The notes under the pieces: model-generated
What the model was told of the DNA's origin: nothing
Database searches by the model: none
What the model saw: the letters and a program-made list of their open reading frames with translations, nothing else
Made by a program: the position numbers and the translations under genes
Shown here: positions 16,242 through 29,238 of the stretch, piece by piece
How positions within the stretch are numbered: position 1 is the first letter of the stretch
Layout of the letters: each line of letters starts with the position of its first letter
Assembly: GCA_016704445.1 (NCBI GenBank)
Contig: JADJAE010000008.1
Span: 124,001 to 188,000, forward strand
Direction of reading: 5' to 3'
Origin: Deltaproteobacteria bacterium
Lineage (GTDB): Bacteria > Myxococcota_A > Polyangia > Polyangiales > Ga0077539
Length of the DNA stretch: 64,000 bases

Positions 16242-16277
16242 TCCTCCCCGAATTCGCGGGTTCTGGAGGCATCTGCA

Positions 16278-17144
16278 GTGACTCGTGGCCTGGTTGGATT
16301 GTCGGTGGCGGTGATGCTGGTGCTCGGTTGCGGGCACGGTGAGGCCGAGTGGCAGGGCAAGCTCCGGGAGATCTCGACGCTCCAGGGGCAGCTTCGCGAC
16401 CTCACGGGGGAGCGCGACCACCTGAGGGAGCAGTTCGAGGGGATGCAGTCCTCCAACACGACCATGGCCCGTCGGCTGGAGGAGCTCGGGCAGAACGTCT
16501 CTCAGCTCCAGGCCCAGGGGCAGCAGCAGGCCACGGCGCTGACCGAGGCTCAGCAGCGCGAGGCCGAGCTCCGTCGCCGGCAGCAGCTCGCCGAGGCGCG
16601 GCTCAGCACCTACCGGAACATGGTCGCGCAGTTCCAGTCGATGATCTCCGCGGGGCAGCTTCGCGTGCGCACGGTGCGCGGGCGCATGGTGATCGAGATG
16701 CCTGCGGGCATCCTCTTCGACTCGGGCCGCGCCGAGCTCCGCGCCGAGGGGCAGCAGGTGCTGCGTCAGGTGGCCGCCGTGCTCGCGCAGATCCGCGAGC
16801 GTGACTTCCTGGTGGCGGGCCACACGGACAACGTCCAGCTCGGTCGCGGCGGGCGCTTCAGCGACAACTGGGATCTCTCCGCGGCGCGGGCGCTCAACGT
16901 GGTGCGCTTCCTCGCGACCAACAACGTCGCGGCGGTGCACCTCGGCGGCGCCGGCTACGGCGAGCACCAGCCCGCCCTCCCCAACGACACCGACGCGAAC
17001 CGCGCGCAGAACCGCCGGGTCGAGATCATCCTCATGCCCAACATCGAGGAGCTTCCCGACCTGTCCTCGCTCGAGAACCCCACCGCCCCGGCGACCCCTG
17101 CCCCCGCTCCCGCTCCCGCTCCCGCTCCCCCTCCCGTGCGCTGA
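16278..17144 (+). CDS. OmpA/Pal-family outer-membrane lipoprotein with coiled coil
   Basis: A 288-residue lipoprotein. The GTG start has GGAGG 8 bases upstream. The signal peptide ends at a lipobox-like LVLGC, giving Cys18. Residues 25-120 form a long coiled coil (heptads such as LREISTLQGQLRDLTGERD). Residues 130-250 are an OmpA-like peptidoglycan-binding domain: ILFDSGRAELRAEGQQVLRQ, FLVAGHTDNVQLG, LSAARALNVVRFL and NRAQNRRVEIILMP, containing the Asp and Arg that bind meso-diaminopimelate. An Ala-Pro repeat tail ends the protein. It should tether the outer membrane to the wall. Relatives are Pal and the YiaD/MotB-like group. Confidence 0.88.
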   Translation: MTRGLVGLSVAVMLVLGCGHGEAEWQGKLREISTLQGQLRDLTGERDHLREQFEGMQSSNTTMARRLEELGQNVSQLQAQGQQQATALTEAQQREAELRRRQQLAEARLSTYRNMVAQFQSMISAGQLRVRTVRGRMVIEMPAGILFDSGRAELRAEGQQVLRQVAAVLAQIRERDFLVAGHTDNVQLGRGGRFSDNWDLSAARALNVVRFLATNNVAAVHLGGAGYGEHQPALPNDTDANRAQNRRVEIILMPNIEELPDLSSLENPTAPATPAPAPAPAPAPPPVR

Positions 17145-17181
17145 CAGAGCAGGCCTTCGCTGACGAACTGAGGTGGCGATG

Positions 17182-17210
17182 TTGACGCGAGCGCGTCAAT
17201 CGTCTACAGT
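17182..17210 (+). promoter_or_regulatory. cdnL promoter overlapping a perfect palindrome
   Basis: TTGACG (17182-17187), 17-bp spacer, TACAGT (17205-17210): a near-consensus vegetative promoter. The -35 lies within TTGACGCG-AG-CGCGTCAA (17182-17199), a perfect 8-bp inverted repeat that could be an operator. Transcription would give a leader of about 190 bases before cdnL. Confidence 0.6.
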
Positions 17211-17233
17211 TTGCCCGCCTCCGCATGCGCCTA

Positions 17234-17268
17234 CCAGAATCTGAGCCTACCCGCTCAGATGGTTCTGG
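17234..17268 (+). promoter_or_regulatory. Hairpin in the cdnL 5' leader
   Basis: CCAGAATCTGAGC pairs with GCTCAGA..TTCTGG across a CTACCC loop, with a 3-base bulge. A second, shorter stem (CGTTG-CTA-CAACG) follows around 17300. There is no U-run, so it does not look like an intrinsic terminator. A post-transcriptional role is inference. Confidence 0.45.
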
Positions 17269-17409
17269 CTCATTGCGCGTCAGGCATTCGCAGCGTCGTT
17301 GCTACAACGCAGCGTCGGCATTTGTCGGGATGAGTTCGGGCAGCTGAACGGTTTCCCGACGCACACGGTGACGGGCCGATCCCGTCTTTAGAGTGTCAGA
17401 GGAGTAACG

Positions 17410-17916
17410 ATGCAAGAGGCACGGATCTCGGAGTTCAAGGTGGGCGACAAGGCCGTCTACCCGGCCCAGGGCGTTGCAGAGGTCGTCAGCATCGAGGAGC
17501 GGGAGATCGCGGGCTCGAGGCAGCGCTTCTACGTTCTCCGGATCCTCGACTCCGAGCGCCGGATCATGGTGCCGGTGAAGAACGCCGACATTGTCGGGCT
17601 TCGCAACGTGATCTGCGAGGCAGAGATCCGGGAGATCTTCGAGATCCTCCGTGAGCGCACCGTCGCCTACGACAACCAGACCTGGAACCGCCGCTACCGC
17701 GGCTTCATGGACAAGATCAAGACCGGCAGCATCTATGACGTCGCCGAGGTGCTCCGCGACCTCTACCGCCTGAAGACCGAGAAGTCCCTCTCCTTCGGCG
17801 AGAAGCGCATGCTCGAGAACGCCCGCGGCCTCGTCGTGAAGGAGCTCGCGATCGCCCTCGACCGCACCGAAGACTCGGTGCGCGAGGAGATCGAGGCCAT
17901 CTTCACCACCAACTGA
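17410..17916 (+). CDS. cdnL: CdnL/CarD-family RNA polymerase-binding transcription factor
   Basis: A 168-residue CarD_CdnL_TRCF protein, the length of Myxococcus CdnL, without the long HMGA-like tail of CarD. The N-terminal ~65 residues are the RNAP-beta-binding domain (FKVGDKAVYPAQGVAEVVSI). The helical C-terminal DNA-binding domain includes TWNRRYRGFMDKIKTGSI, VAEVLRDLYRLKTEKSLSFG and ERKMLENA-type positions (EKRMLENARGLVVKELA), with the Trp that wedges the -10 upstream edge. It stabilises open complexes at rRNA and housekeeping promoters. GAGGAG lies 6 bases before the ATG. Promoter and a structured leader lie upstream. Confidence 0.95.
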   Translation: MQEARISEFKVGDKAVYPAQGVAEVVSIEEREIAGSRQRFYVLRILDSERRIMVPVKNADIVGLRNVICEAEIREIFEILRERTVAYDNQTWNRRYRGFMDKIKTGSIYDVAEVLRDLYRLKTEKSLSFGEKRMLENARGLVVKELAIALDRTEDSVREEIEAIFTTN

Positions 17917-18020
17917 GCCGTCCGGCTCGTTCGCTCTTCCATCCCTCCCTCTTCGGAGTACCCTCCCCCCTCGACGCGGCGCAGTCGGGCGCTGTGCGCA
18001 TAGCGTTTGGTTCTCAATCC

Positions 18021-19638
18021 ATGGTCGGTAATCAGATCGTCATCAACGTCGACATCGGCGAAACCCGGGTCGCCCTGATCGAGGGCGGCATCGTCACCGA
18101 GCTTCACATCGAGCGCCGCGGGGAGCGCAACGTCGTCGGCGACGTCTATCTCGGCAAGGTCACCCGGGTGCTCCCGGGCATGAACGCCGCGTTCGTCGAC
18201 ATCGGCCTCGACCGCGCCGCCTTCCTCCACGTCGACGACGCCCTCTCGGAGTCGGAGTTCCGCACGCTGATGCCGGGCGACGACGATGAGGGAGACGATG
18301 AGGGAGACGAGTCGCACGGCGACGACGGCGTCGGCACCGCCGAGGGCGCCCCGGACGAGGACCGCCCCACGCCGAAGCCCTCCGGCGGGGGGCAGCGCCG
18401 CAAGGAGCAGCGCCCTCAGCGCGCGCCGCGGGTGAACAAGGGCATCCGCGAAGTGCTGAAGGAGGGCCAGGAGATCGTGGTCCAGGTCTCCAAGGGGCCC
18501 ATCTCCACCAAGGGTGCGCGGGTCACCTCGCACGTCTCGCTGCCCGGTCGGTACGTCGTGTACATGCCGACGGTCGAGCACATCGGCGTCTCCAAGCGCA
18601 TCGGCAACGAGAAGGAGCGGCGGCGGCTGCGGGAGGTCATCGAGTCGATGCGCCCGGAGAAGGGCGGGCTCATCGTGCGCACGCTCTCCGAGGGCCTCAC
18701 CAAGAAGCAGCTCAAGACCGACGTCGCGTACCTGGCCCACCTCTGGGCGGACATCTGTCACAAGCGTGAGACCAGCAAGGGCGCCGACGCTGCTCTACTC
18801 CGAGCTCGACGTGCACCTGCGCACCGTGCGCGATGTGTTCGGCCCGGAGGTCGACAAGATCGTCGTCGACGACAAGGACACGCACGCGCGGCTGGTGCGC
18901 TTCGTCGAGCAGTTCATGCCCGACCGCAAGGACGACGTCGAGCACTACGCCGGCGACGAGCCGGTGTTCGACGCGTACGGCATCGAGGACGAGATCGGGC
19001 GGGCGCTCGCGCGGAAGGTTCCGCTGAAGTCCGGCGGGTACCTGATCATCGACCAGACCGAGGCGCTCTGCGCCGTGGACGTGAACACCGGGCGCTTCGT
19101 CGGCAAGAAGGACGTCGAGGAGACCGTCACGTCGACGAACATCGAGGCCGTCGCGGAGATCGCCTACCAGCTGCGGCTGCGCAACCTGGGCGGGCTCATC
19201 GTCATCGACTTCATCGACATGGACCGGATGCAGAACCGCGAGCGCGTCGAGCGAGCGCTGGTCGAGGCGCTCAAGAACGACAAGGCCAAGACCACCACCG
19301 TGCGCATCTCCGAGCTCGGGCTCGTGGAGATGACCCGCAAGCGCACGCGGGAGAGCCTCGGCCGCACGCTCTTCGAGCCGTGCTTCTACTGCGACGGCAA
19401 CGGGCACACCTCGTCGAAGCTCACCGTGGCCTACGAGATCCTTCGGCAGATTCGCCGGGAGCGCTCGGAGCTCAAGGGCTACTCGATCACCATCAACGCG
19501 CACCCCGCGGTGGTCGACTGCCTGAAGCACGAGGCCCGCGAGGACCTCGAGGAGGCCCAGCGGCGCTACATGCGGCAGATTCTCGTGCAGGGACGGCCCG
19601 AGTATCACATCGAGCAGTTCGACCTCGTCGGGCAGTGA
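18021..19638 (+). CDS. rng: Ribonuclease G/E family endoribonuclease (apparent frameshift)
   Basis: An RNase E/G catalytic protein of about 538 residues once a one-base shift is bridged. Frame 1 runs from ATG 18021 (NQIVINVDIGETRVALIEGG) to RETSK near 18779. The family sequence continues in another frame from APTLLYSELDVHLRTVRD; removing one G from GGG at 18779-18781 restores it. Domains: S1 (about 35-190) with an unusually long acidic/basic insertion (GDDDEGDDEGDESHGDD... QRRKEQRPQR), 5'-sensor, DNase-I-like catalytic site (VDVNTGRFVGKKD; VIDFIDMD) and Zn-link (EPCFYCDGNG). It processes rRNA and mRNA. The alternatives are a sequencing error, which I favour, a true mutation, or programmed shifting. 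Confidence 0.88.
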
Positions 19639-19669
19639 CCCGACCGGGACCCCGCTGCGGAGTTCTCCC

Positions 19670-19996
19670 ATGAGCGATGATCATCGACGCACCGAAGACC
19701 GGGTCACCATCAACCAGGAGTTCGAGTCCTTCGATGCGTTCATCGAGGAGTACGTGACCAACCTGTCGCGGCGCGGAGCGTTCCTGAAGACGCGCTCGCC
19801 GCTGGCCGTCGGGACGAAGGTCAACCTCCGCTTCACCGTGCTGCACGACGAGATGGAGTTCATCGAAGGGGTCGGCGAGGTGGTGCGCGTGCAGGACGAC
19901 CCGCCGGGCGTCGGCGTGGTGTTCTCCGAGCTGAGCCCCGCCTCGCAGGCCGTGCTCGATCGGCTCCTCGCGCAGCGCGATCAGCGAGGGAAGTGA
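19670..19996 (+). CDS. PilZ-domain protein
   Basis: A 108-residue single-domain protein of the PilZ type common in myxobacteria. The conserved second half of the fold is clear: TNLSRRGAFLKT (the [D/N]xSxxG motif, about residues 30-41), PLAVGTKVNLRFTV, and VVRVQDDPPGVGVVFSEL. The N-terminal Arg cluster (HRRTEDRV) stands where the RxxxR c-di-GMP motif lies in binding members, but the match is incomplete, so ligand binding is uncertain. It follows the RNase gene by 31 bp and its TGA overlaps the next ATG (TGATG), so it is probably cotranscribed with both. Confidence 0.88.
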   Translation: MSDDHRRTEDRVTINQEFESFDAFIEEYVTNLSRRGAFLKTRSPLAVGTKVNLRFTVLHDEMEFIEGVGEVVRVQDDPPGVGVVFSELSPASQAVLDRLLAQRDQRGK

Positions 19997-20253
19997 TGAG
20001 CCTCTGGGACCGCCTGAGCGACGGCGTGCGCACGGCCCTCGATCGGCCCGCAGGGGCAGCGCAGGGTCCCCTCTCCGACCGGCTCAACCTCCGCGCGCTC
20101 TCCGACGAGGTGCTCCGCGCCGAGCTGGAGCGCCGCCGTCGCGCCCGCGGTCGGCCCGCCCACGGGCGCCCCGCCGCGGACGACGAGCTCACCGCGATGG
20201 CCCAGGCCCGCCGCGACCGGATGCGCGGTCGCTCCGTCGCGAAGTGCCCCGCG
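19996..20253 (+). CDS. Small hypothetical protein, 3' end unresolved
   Basis: ATG at 19996 overlaps the PilZ stop by one base. The first ~80 residues look coding: SLWDRLSDGVRTALDRPAG, LNLRALSDEVLRAELERRRR, ELTAMAQARRDRMRG; helical, charged and not recognised. The frame then stays open through the antisense strand of the FHA gene to 21180, which is not believable as protein. A one-base shift near 20235-20250 would allow termination at a TAA about 20 bases into the 3' end of that gene. I give the coding part up to the convergent gene. True end and function are unknown. Confidence 0.4.
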
Positions 20254-21198
<945 letters not shown>

Positions 21199-21268
21199 CG
21201 ATGGGGCCTCTCGGCAGTCTAGGAAACCGTCCCGGAAGGGGTCAAGACAACTCTACGAGCGCCGCGCA

Positions 21269-21298
21269 TTGACACTCCGGGGGGTGCGCGGATAGGTT
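21269..21298 (+). promoter_or_regulatory. Strong promoter upstream of a 38-residue basic protein
   Basis: TTGACA (21269-21274), 18-bp spacer, TAGGTT (21293-21298), with a short GC-rich discriminator. The start codon at 21358 is about 52 bases beyond a likely transcription start. Confidence 0.55.
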
Positions 21299-21357
21299 CC
21301 GCCGCCCTGAACCACCGCCGCCCGACTTCACGGGCCGCTTATCGAGAGAGTGTCGCG

Positions 21358-21474
21358 ATGTACCTCGCCAGCAAGAAGATCAAGCAGAACAAGGTCCGCA
21401 ACGTCAGCGCCCGCTACCGCGCGAAGCTCAAGCGCAAGGCCAGCAAGCGCTTCAAGCGCATCATGGTGCTCTGA
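21358..21474 (+). CDS. Very small, highly basic protein (38 residues)
   Basis: ATG 21358 to TGA 21474 encodes 38 residues beginning MYLASKKIKQNKVRN and ending KRFKRIMVL, with about 16 Lys/Arg and no acidic residue. GAGAGAG lies 8-12 bases before the ATG, and a consensus-like promoter sits 60 bases upstream. Size and charge recall small ribosome-associated proteins or nucleoid peptides, but I do not recognise a family. It ends 2 bp before the convergent cNMP-binding gene. Codon use is Lys-AAG/Arg-CGC rich as in highly expressed neighbours such as rpmH. Real gene: likely; function: unknown. Confidence 0.65.
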   Translation: MYLASKKIKQNKVRNVSARYRAKLKRKASKRFKRIMVL

Positions 21475-21475
21475 C

Positions 21476-21985
21476 TCAGCGACGATAGCCGAGGTTCTGG
21501 TCGATCACCGACGACAGGAACCCGGCGATCATCCCATCCGCCACCCGCAGCCGACGCGCGAGCTCACGCGCGATGTTCAACACCACCAGCAGGTAGGACT
21601 TCATGTCCCGGCGATAGAGCCGGTCGAGGTCCTCCGTGGTCACCACCAGCAGGATCGACGGCGCCAGCGCGCGCACCGACGCCGAGCGCGGCTGCGGGTC
21701 GATGATGGACATCTCCCCCACCCAGTTGCCCGGGCCCAGCAGCGCCACGCGCCCTTCGGCCCCGTTGGCCGAGTGACGCACGACCTCGAGCTCTCCAGAG
21801 AGCACCACGAACATCTCCCTCGCGTGGTCGCCTTCCTTCATCACAAGGGCGCCTGGGTCGAAGAGCGAGGCGCGGAGCTCGCGCGTCAGCAGGTCGAGGG
21901 ACTCGTCGTCGAGCCCGCCGAACAAGCCGATGTCGCGGAGCTGCTCACGCCGCACAAGCGGTCTCGGTGTCACGGTGTCTGTCAC
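21476..21985 (-). CDS. Cyclic nucleotide-binding domain protein
   Basis: A 169-residue stand-alone Crp-type sensor domain without a DNA-binding HTH. Residues 15-135 form the cNMP beta-roll: IGLFGGLDDESLDLL, FDPGALVMKEGDHAREMFVV (the 'G..i..eGd.a....i' strand), LSGELEVVR, LGPGNWVGEMSIIDPQPRSA (phosphate-binding cassette 'GE.....PRSA') and VRALAPSILLVVTTEDL. The C-terminal helix is LNIARELARRLRVADGMIAG. GEM and R-S-A are retained, so nucleotide binding is plausible. Divergent from the kinase gene that starts 68 bp away. Confidence 0.88.
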   Translation of the reverse strand: MTDTVTPRPLVRREQLRDIGLFGGLDDESLDLLTRELRASLFDPGALVMKEGDHAREMFVVLSGELEVVRHSANGAEGRVALLGPGNWVGEMSIIDPQPRSASVRALAPSILLVVTTEDLDRLYRRDMKSYLLVVLNIARELARRLRVADGMIAGFLSSVIDQNLGYRR

Positions 21986-23376
21986 GGGAGAAGTCTAGTT
22001 CAACAACGGCGTCCGGCGCGACCGCCACTCCGTTACAATCCGCGCGAGGTGAGTTGAGCGCACGGGAGCTGCCCCGATCGTTCGGGGCCTACGAGATCGT
22101 GCGGAGGATCGCAGGCGGAGGCGCGGCCGAGGTGTTCCTCGCGCGGGCCCGCTCGGTCGCGGGCTTCGAGAAGCACGTCGCCCTCAAGATGGTGCCCGCT
22201 CGCATGGCCGGCGACCCGGAGGCCACCCGGCGGCTCATCGATGAAGCGCGCCTCACCTCGCGGCTGCGCCATCGCAACATCGTCCAGGTCATCGACCTCG
22301 GCGAGGTCGAGGGGCGCCACTACATCGCGATGGAGTACGTCGACGGGCTCGACCTCGGGAAGCTCCTCGAGCGCCTCAAGCCCCTGCACGCGCTGCCCTC
22401 GCCGAAGGTCGCGTCGTTCATCACCCGGGAGCTCTGCGAGGGCCTGGAGCACGCGCACCGCGCCACGGACGCCGACGACAAGCCGCTGCGCATCGTCCAC
22501 CGCGACGTCTCGCCCTCCAACATCCTGCTCTCGTACGACGGCGAGGTGAAGCTCGCGGACTTCGGCCTCGCGCGCTCCGCCGACCGCCCGTCGTCCACGC
22601 AGGCCGGCGTCATCAAGGGCAAGTACCCGTACCTCTCGCCCGAGCAGGTGCGAGGCCACGCCGTCGACGCCCGCAGCGACGTCTTCGCCGCCGCCGCCGT
22701 GCTCTACGAGCTCGCGCTGGGGCAGCCGCCCTTCCCCGACGCGCCGCTGCCGCTGCTGCTCGAGCGCATCAGCCGCGGGCTCATCGAAGACCCCGCGCGC
22801 GTACGGCCTGGGCTCCCGGAGTCGTTCCTGGCGATGCTCCACCGCGGGCTGCACCCCGACCCCGCGCAGCGCTACCAGTCGGCGCGAGACTTCGGCGAGG
22901 CGCTCTCGGCCTTCATCTTCACCGAAGGGCCACCGCCGGAGCAGGAGCTCGTGCGGCTCATCGAGCTCGTCGCCGAGACCCGCCAGCATCAGATGTCCCC
23001 GCTCGCGGCCAACCTCCCGACGCAGCTCTCCGACGAGGTCACCCGCATCGAGCCCTTCGCCAACATCCGCGCGCGCTTCGCCAGCGGCATCCGCGCGCCC
23101 GCTCCCTCCCCGCAAGCGCCCCGGCAGAGGCGCCGCCCAGAGGCCCTCTCGGCGTTCTTCGATGAGCCCCGCTGGAGGTCCCGGAGCCACCGCCGCCCCG
23201 GAGCCGGTGCCAGAGCCCGAGCCGGTGCCAGAGCCCGTGGAGCCACGGGTCGCGCGGGCGACCCCCTCGTATGCCGCGCCCGTGAAGTACGCCCCGCTGA
23301 CCGCCCCGCCCGCGAAGCCCTCGCAGCGTCGGCACTGGCTCGCGTTCGCAGCCGTCGCCCTCGCCGCTCGCCGCGC

Positions 23377-26997
<3,621 letters not shown>

Positions 26998-27076
26998 CGG
27001 TCGCCTGAATCGGCGCGCACCCTAGCAGACCCTCCGGCCGGGCGCGGACTCCTCCACAGGTGCTACCGTTGCCCGC

Positions 27077-28675
27077 GTGCTGAAGCGTCACGCCCTGCTC
27101 CTGTCCTTCGCGCTCTCCGCCTGCACCACCGCCCGCACCACGAGCAGCGCAGCCATCGCGCCGCCCCCCCTCGACCTGGGGCCTCCCGTGACCTTCCAGG
27201 GGGTCGTGCGCTACGAGGCCCGTCGGCCCACCCTACAGGGCGCCTCGGCGGCCCTGGAATCCAGGCCCGCGCGCTTCGTCGAGGTGGTCGCCGAGGACGC
27301 CTCGCACCGGGAGCTCTCCCGCACCGTCACCGACGCCGAGGGGCGCTTCACCCTGCAGGCTCCGGCGAGGGTCCCTGCCATCGCGGTGCTCGCCCATGTG
27401 AGCCGCGAGGGCAGCGACGTCCGCGTCTCGCCGCAGGGCGACGGGTCGGTCACCCACGCGCTCAGGCTGAGCCGCCCGGACGTCGGCCGCGCCATCGAGC
27501 TCGTGGCCGCGGACGCCACGCCCGACGGCATCGCCGGGGCCTTCCACATCGCCGACACCATCCTCACCGGCCTCGACGCCACGCGCTCGTGGACGGGGCA
27601 GACGCTGCCCCCGCTGGTGGTCTACTGGGGCCGCGGGGTCACCACCGAGTGGAGCTTCTACCGCGGAGAGCGGCCCGCCCGCTCGGGGCGCTTCTGCCTC
27701 GAGCTCCTCGGCGGATCGCCCGGCCGCCAGCGCTCGACGGACACCGACGAGCACGACGAGGGGATCATCCTCCACGAGGTCGGCCACTTCGTCTTCGACC
27801 GGCTCTCCTCCAACTCCTCGACCGGGGGATCGCACCCCGCGGGCTACCTCATCGACCCGGGGCTCGCCTGGGAGGAGGGGCGCGCGACGTGGTTCTCGAG
27901 CGCCGTGCGACGCGACCCGCACTACCAGGACACCATCGGGCTCGAACCCGAGGGGAGCCTGCGCGTCGACCACGACCTCGAGCACCCGACGCCGGGAGCG
28001 CGAGGCATCGGCAACGAGATGAGCGTCTCGGACGTCCTCTGGGACCTCATCGACGGCAGCGACGGGTACGCCGACGAGGACCACGACGGCGTCGCGATCG
28101 CCCCTGCGGTGGTGATGCGGGCGATGATGTCCTGGCGCGACCAGCCCTCGGCGTACCCGGCGCTGGGTACCTTCCTGCGGCAGATCTCGACGGGGGAGAG
28201 CCCTGCGGTGCCGCGAGACCAGCTGCTCGCGATGCTACAGCGGACGCACGAGCCGACGGAGATGGTCCCGCGCGACGAGGGCGAGGACTGGCCCGCCAAC
28301 CTGCCCGTTCCAGGGGTGGTCGGAGGCAAGATCGACGGGCTCACCAACCCGGCGCCCTCAGGCGGTCGGGCGCGGCCGCAGAACGGCTTCGACGCGCTGC
28401 GCGTGTACCGCGTGCAGATGCCCTCCCGCGGCTGGCTGCACCTCGAGCTCGTCATCGATGGCACCGGCCGACCGACGGACCACACGGACATCGACCTGGA
28501 GCTGCGCGACCACCGCGGCGACGTGATCACCGCCGCCCGCGGAACCGAAGCCCGGGAGACCCTCGGTCGCCTGCTCGATCCGGGCTTCTATTACGTCTAT
28601 GTGCGCGACGGCGGCCAGGGGAACCGCGCCAACTTCGAGCTGCGCGCCCGCACCCGGCTGCTCGGCGCTCCGTAG
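27077..28675 (+). CDS. Lipoprotein with metalloprotease-like HExGH motif and pre-peptidase-type C-terminal domain
   Basis: A 532-residue exported protein. The GTG start is followed by a lipoprotein signal (LLLSFALSACTT, Cys16). Residues 45-135 look like a carboxypeptidase-regulatory/transthyretin-like fold (VTFQGVVRYEARR ... GRFTLQAPARVPAIAVLAHV). Residues 140-390 hold a zincin-type signature HEVGHFVFD (about 236-244) with a downstream Glu in WEEGRATWF and an Asp-rich region typical of a metallopeptidase. The final ~110 residues (YRVQMPSRGWLHLELV, DIDLELRD, LDPGFYYVYVRDGG) match pre-peptidase C-terminal beta domains. Substrate unknown. The whole set suggests a surface or secreted peptidase. 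Confidence 0.75.
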   Translation: MLKRHALLLSFALSACTTARTTSSAAIAPPPLDLGPPVTFQGVVRYEARRPTLQGASAALESRPARFVEVVAEDASHRELSRTVTDAEGRFTLQAPARVPAIAVLAHVSREGSDVRVSPQGDGSVTHALRLSRPDVGRAIELVAADATPDGIAGAFHIADTILTGLDATRSWTGQTLPPLVVYWGRGVTTEWSFYRGERPARSGRFCLELLGGSPGRQRSTDTDEHDEGIILHEVGHFVFDRLSSNSSTGGSHPAGYLIDPGLAWEEGRATWFSSAVRRDPHYQDTIGLEPEGSLRVDHDLEHPTPGARGIGNEMSVSDVLWDLIDGSDGYADEDHDGVAIAPAVVMRAMMSWRDQPSAYPALGTFLRQISTGESPAVPRDQLLAMLQRTHEPTEMVPRDEGEDWPANLPVPGVVGGKIDGLTNPAPSGGRARPQNGFDALRVYRVQMPSRGWLHLELVIDGTGRPTDHTDIDLELRDHRGDVITAARGTEARETLGRLLDPGFYYVYVRDGGQGNRANFELRARTRLLGAP

Positions 28676-28738
28676 GACCCAATCGGCGGGGGCCGTTGCG
28701 CAGGCGGGGCAAAACCCGTTAGGCCTGTGCAAAGAGCG

Positions 28739-29143
28739 ATGTTCCACCTACGCGTCCTGCTTCTCGCCGTGCTCTCCGTCGCCTGCGCCCGCCGCAGATC
28801 GGACGACACCCCGGCCGCCAGCGCGACCGTCGTCCCCGCGCCGACGCCATCCGTCGCGCCGATGCTGCCACCGCCACTGCCACCGCCACCGCTACCGACC
28901 GCGGGCGCCGGCACCGACCTCGCGGCGCTCCAGCAGCGCCTGATGATGGTCGAGCAGCGCACCGCGGCGCTCGAGCAGCAGGTCTCCGGCCTCCAGCAGT
29001 CCCAGGCCGCCACGCAGCAGCAGCTCGCCACCACGCAGATGCAGCTCCGCCAGACCCAGGCGCAGGTCGCGGGCATGCAGAGCCAGGCGCGGGGCGCTCG
29101 CCGGCGCATGCAGGACATGATGCAGGGCCAGCAGGGCGACTGA
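28739..29143 (+). CDS. Small coiled-coil lipoprotein
   Basis: A 134-residue protein (138 from the alternative GTG at 28727). Signal peptide FHLRVLLLAVLSVAC with the lipidated Cys at about residue 16, then a Pro/Ala/Thr linker rich in 'PPPLPPPPLPT', then a ~70-residue Gln-rich coiled coil (LQQRLMMVEQRTAALEQQV ... QQLATTQMQLRQTQAQVAGM). No catalytic domain. Proteins of this design often act as envelope spacers or assembly factors. It follows the metalloprotease-like lipoprotein by ~60 bp on the same strand and may be cotranscribed. The 3' flank is the C-rich repeat at 29144. Confidence 0.7.
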   Translation: MFHLRVLLLAVLSVACARRRSDDTPAASATVVPAPTPSVAPMLPPPLPPPPLPTAGAGTDLAALQQRLMMVEQRTAALEQQVSGLQQSQAATQQQLATTQMQLRQTQAQVAGMQSQARGARRRMQDMMQGQQGD

Positions 29144-29179
29144 CCGCCGCCACCCCGCCGCCATCCGCCGCCACCCCGC
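29144..29179 (-). repeat. GGGTGGCGGCGG-type repeat, minus orientation
   Basis: Two copies of CCGCCGCCACCCCGC around CCGCCAT on the + strand; the minus strand reads (GGGTGGCGGCGG)n as at 1009-1046. It lies immediately after a stop codon and upstream of radC. Confidence 0.45.
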
Positions 29180-29238
29180 TGGGGCTTGTTCTACCGCTGT
29201 TTTCGCGCGGCACGACGCGTGGTGAGGGAGCCCTCGCC

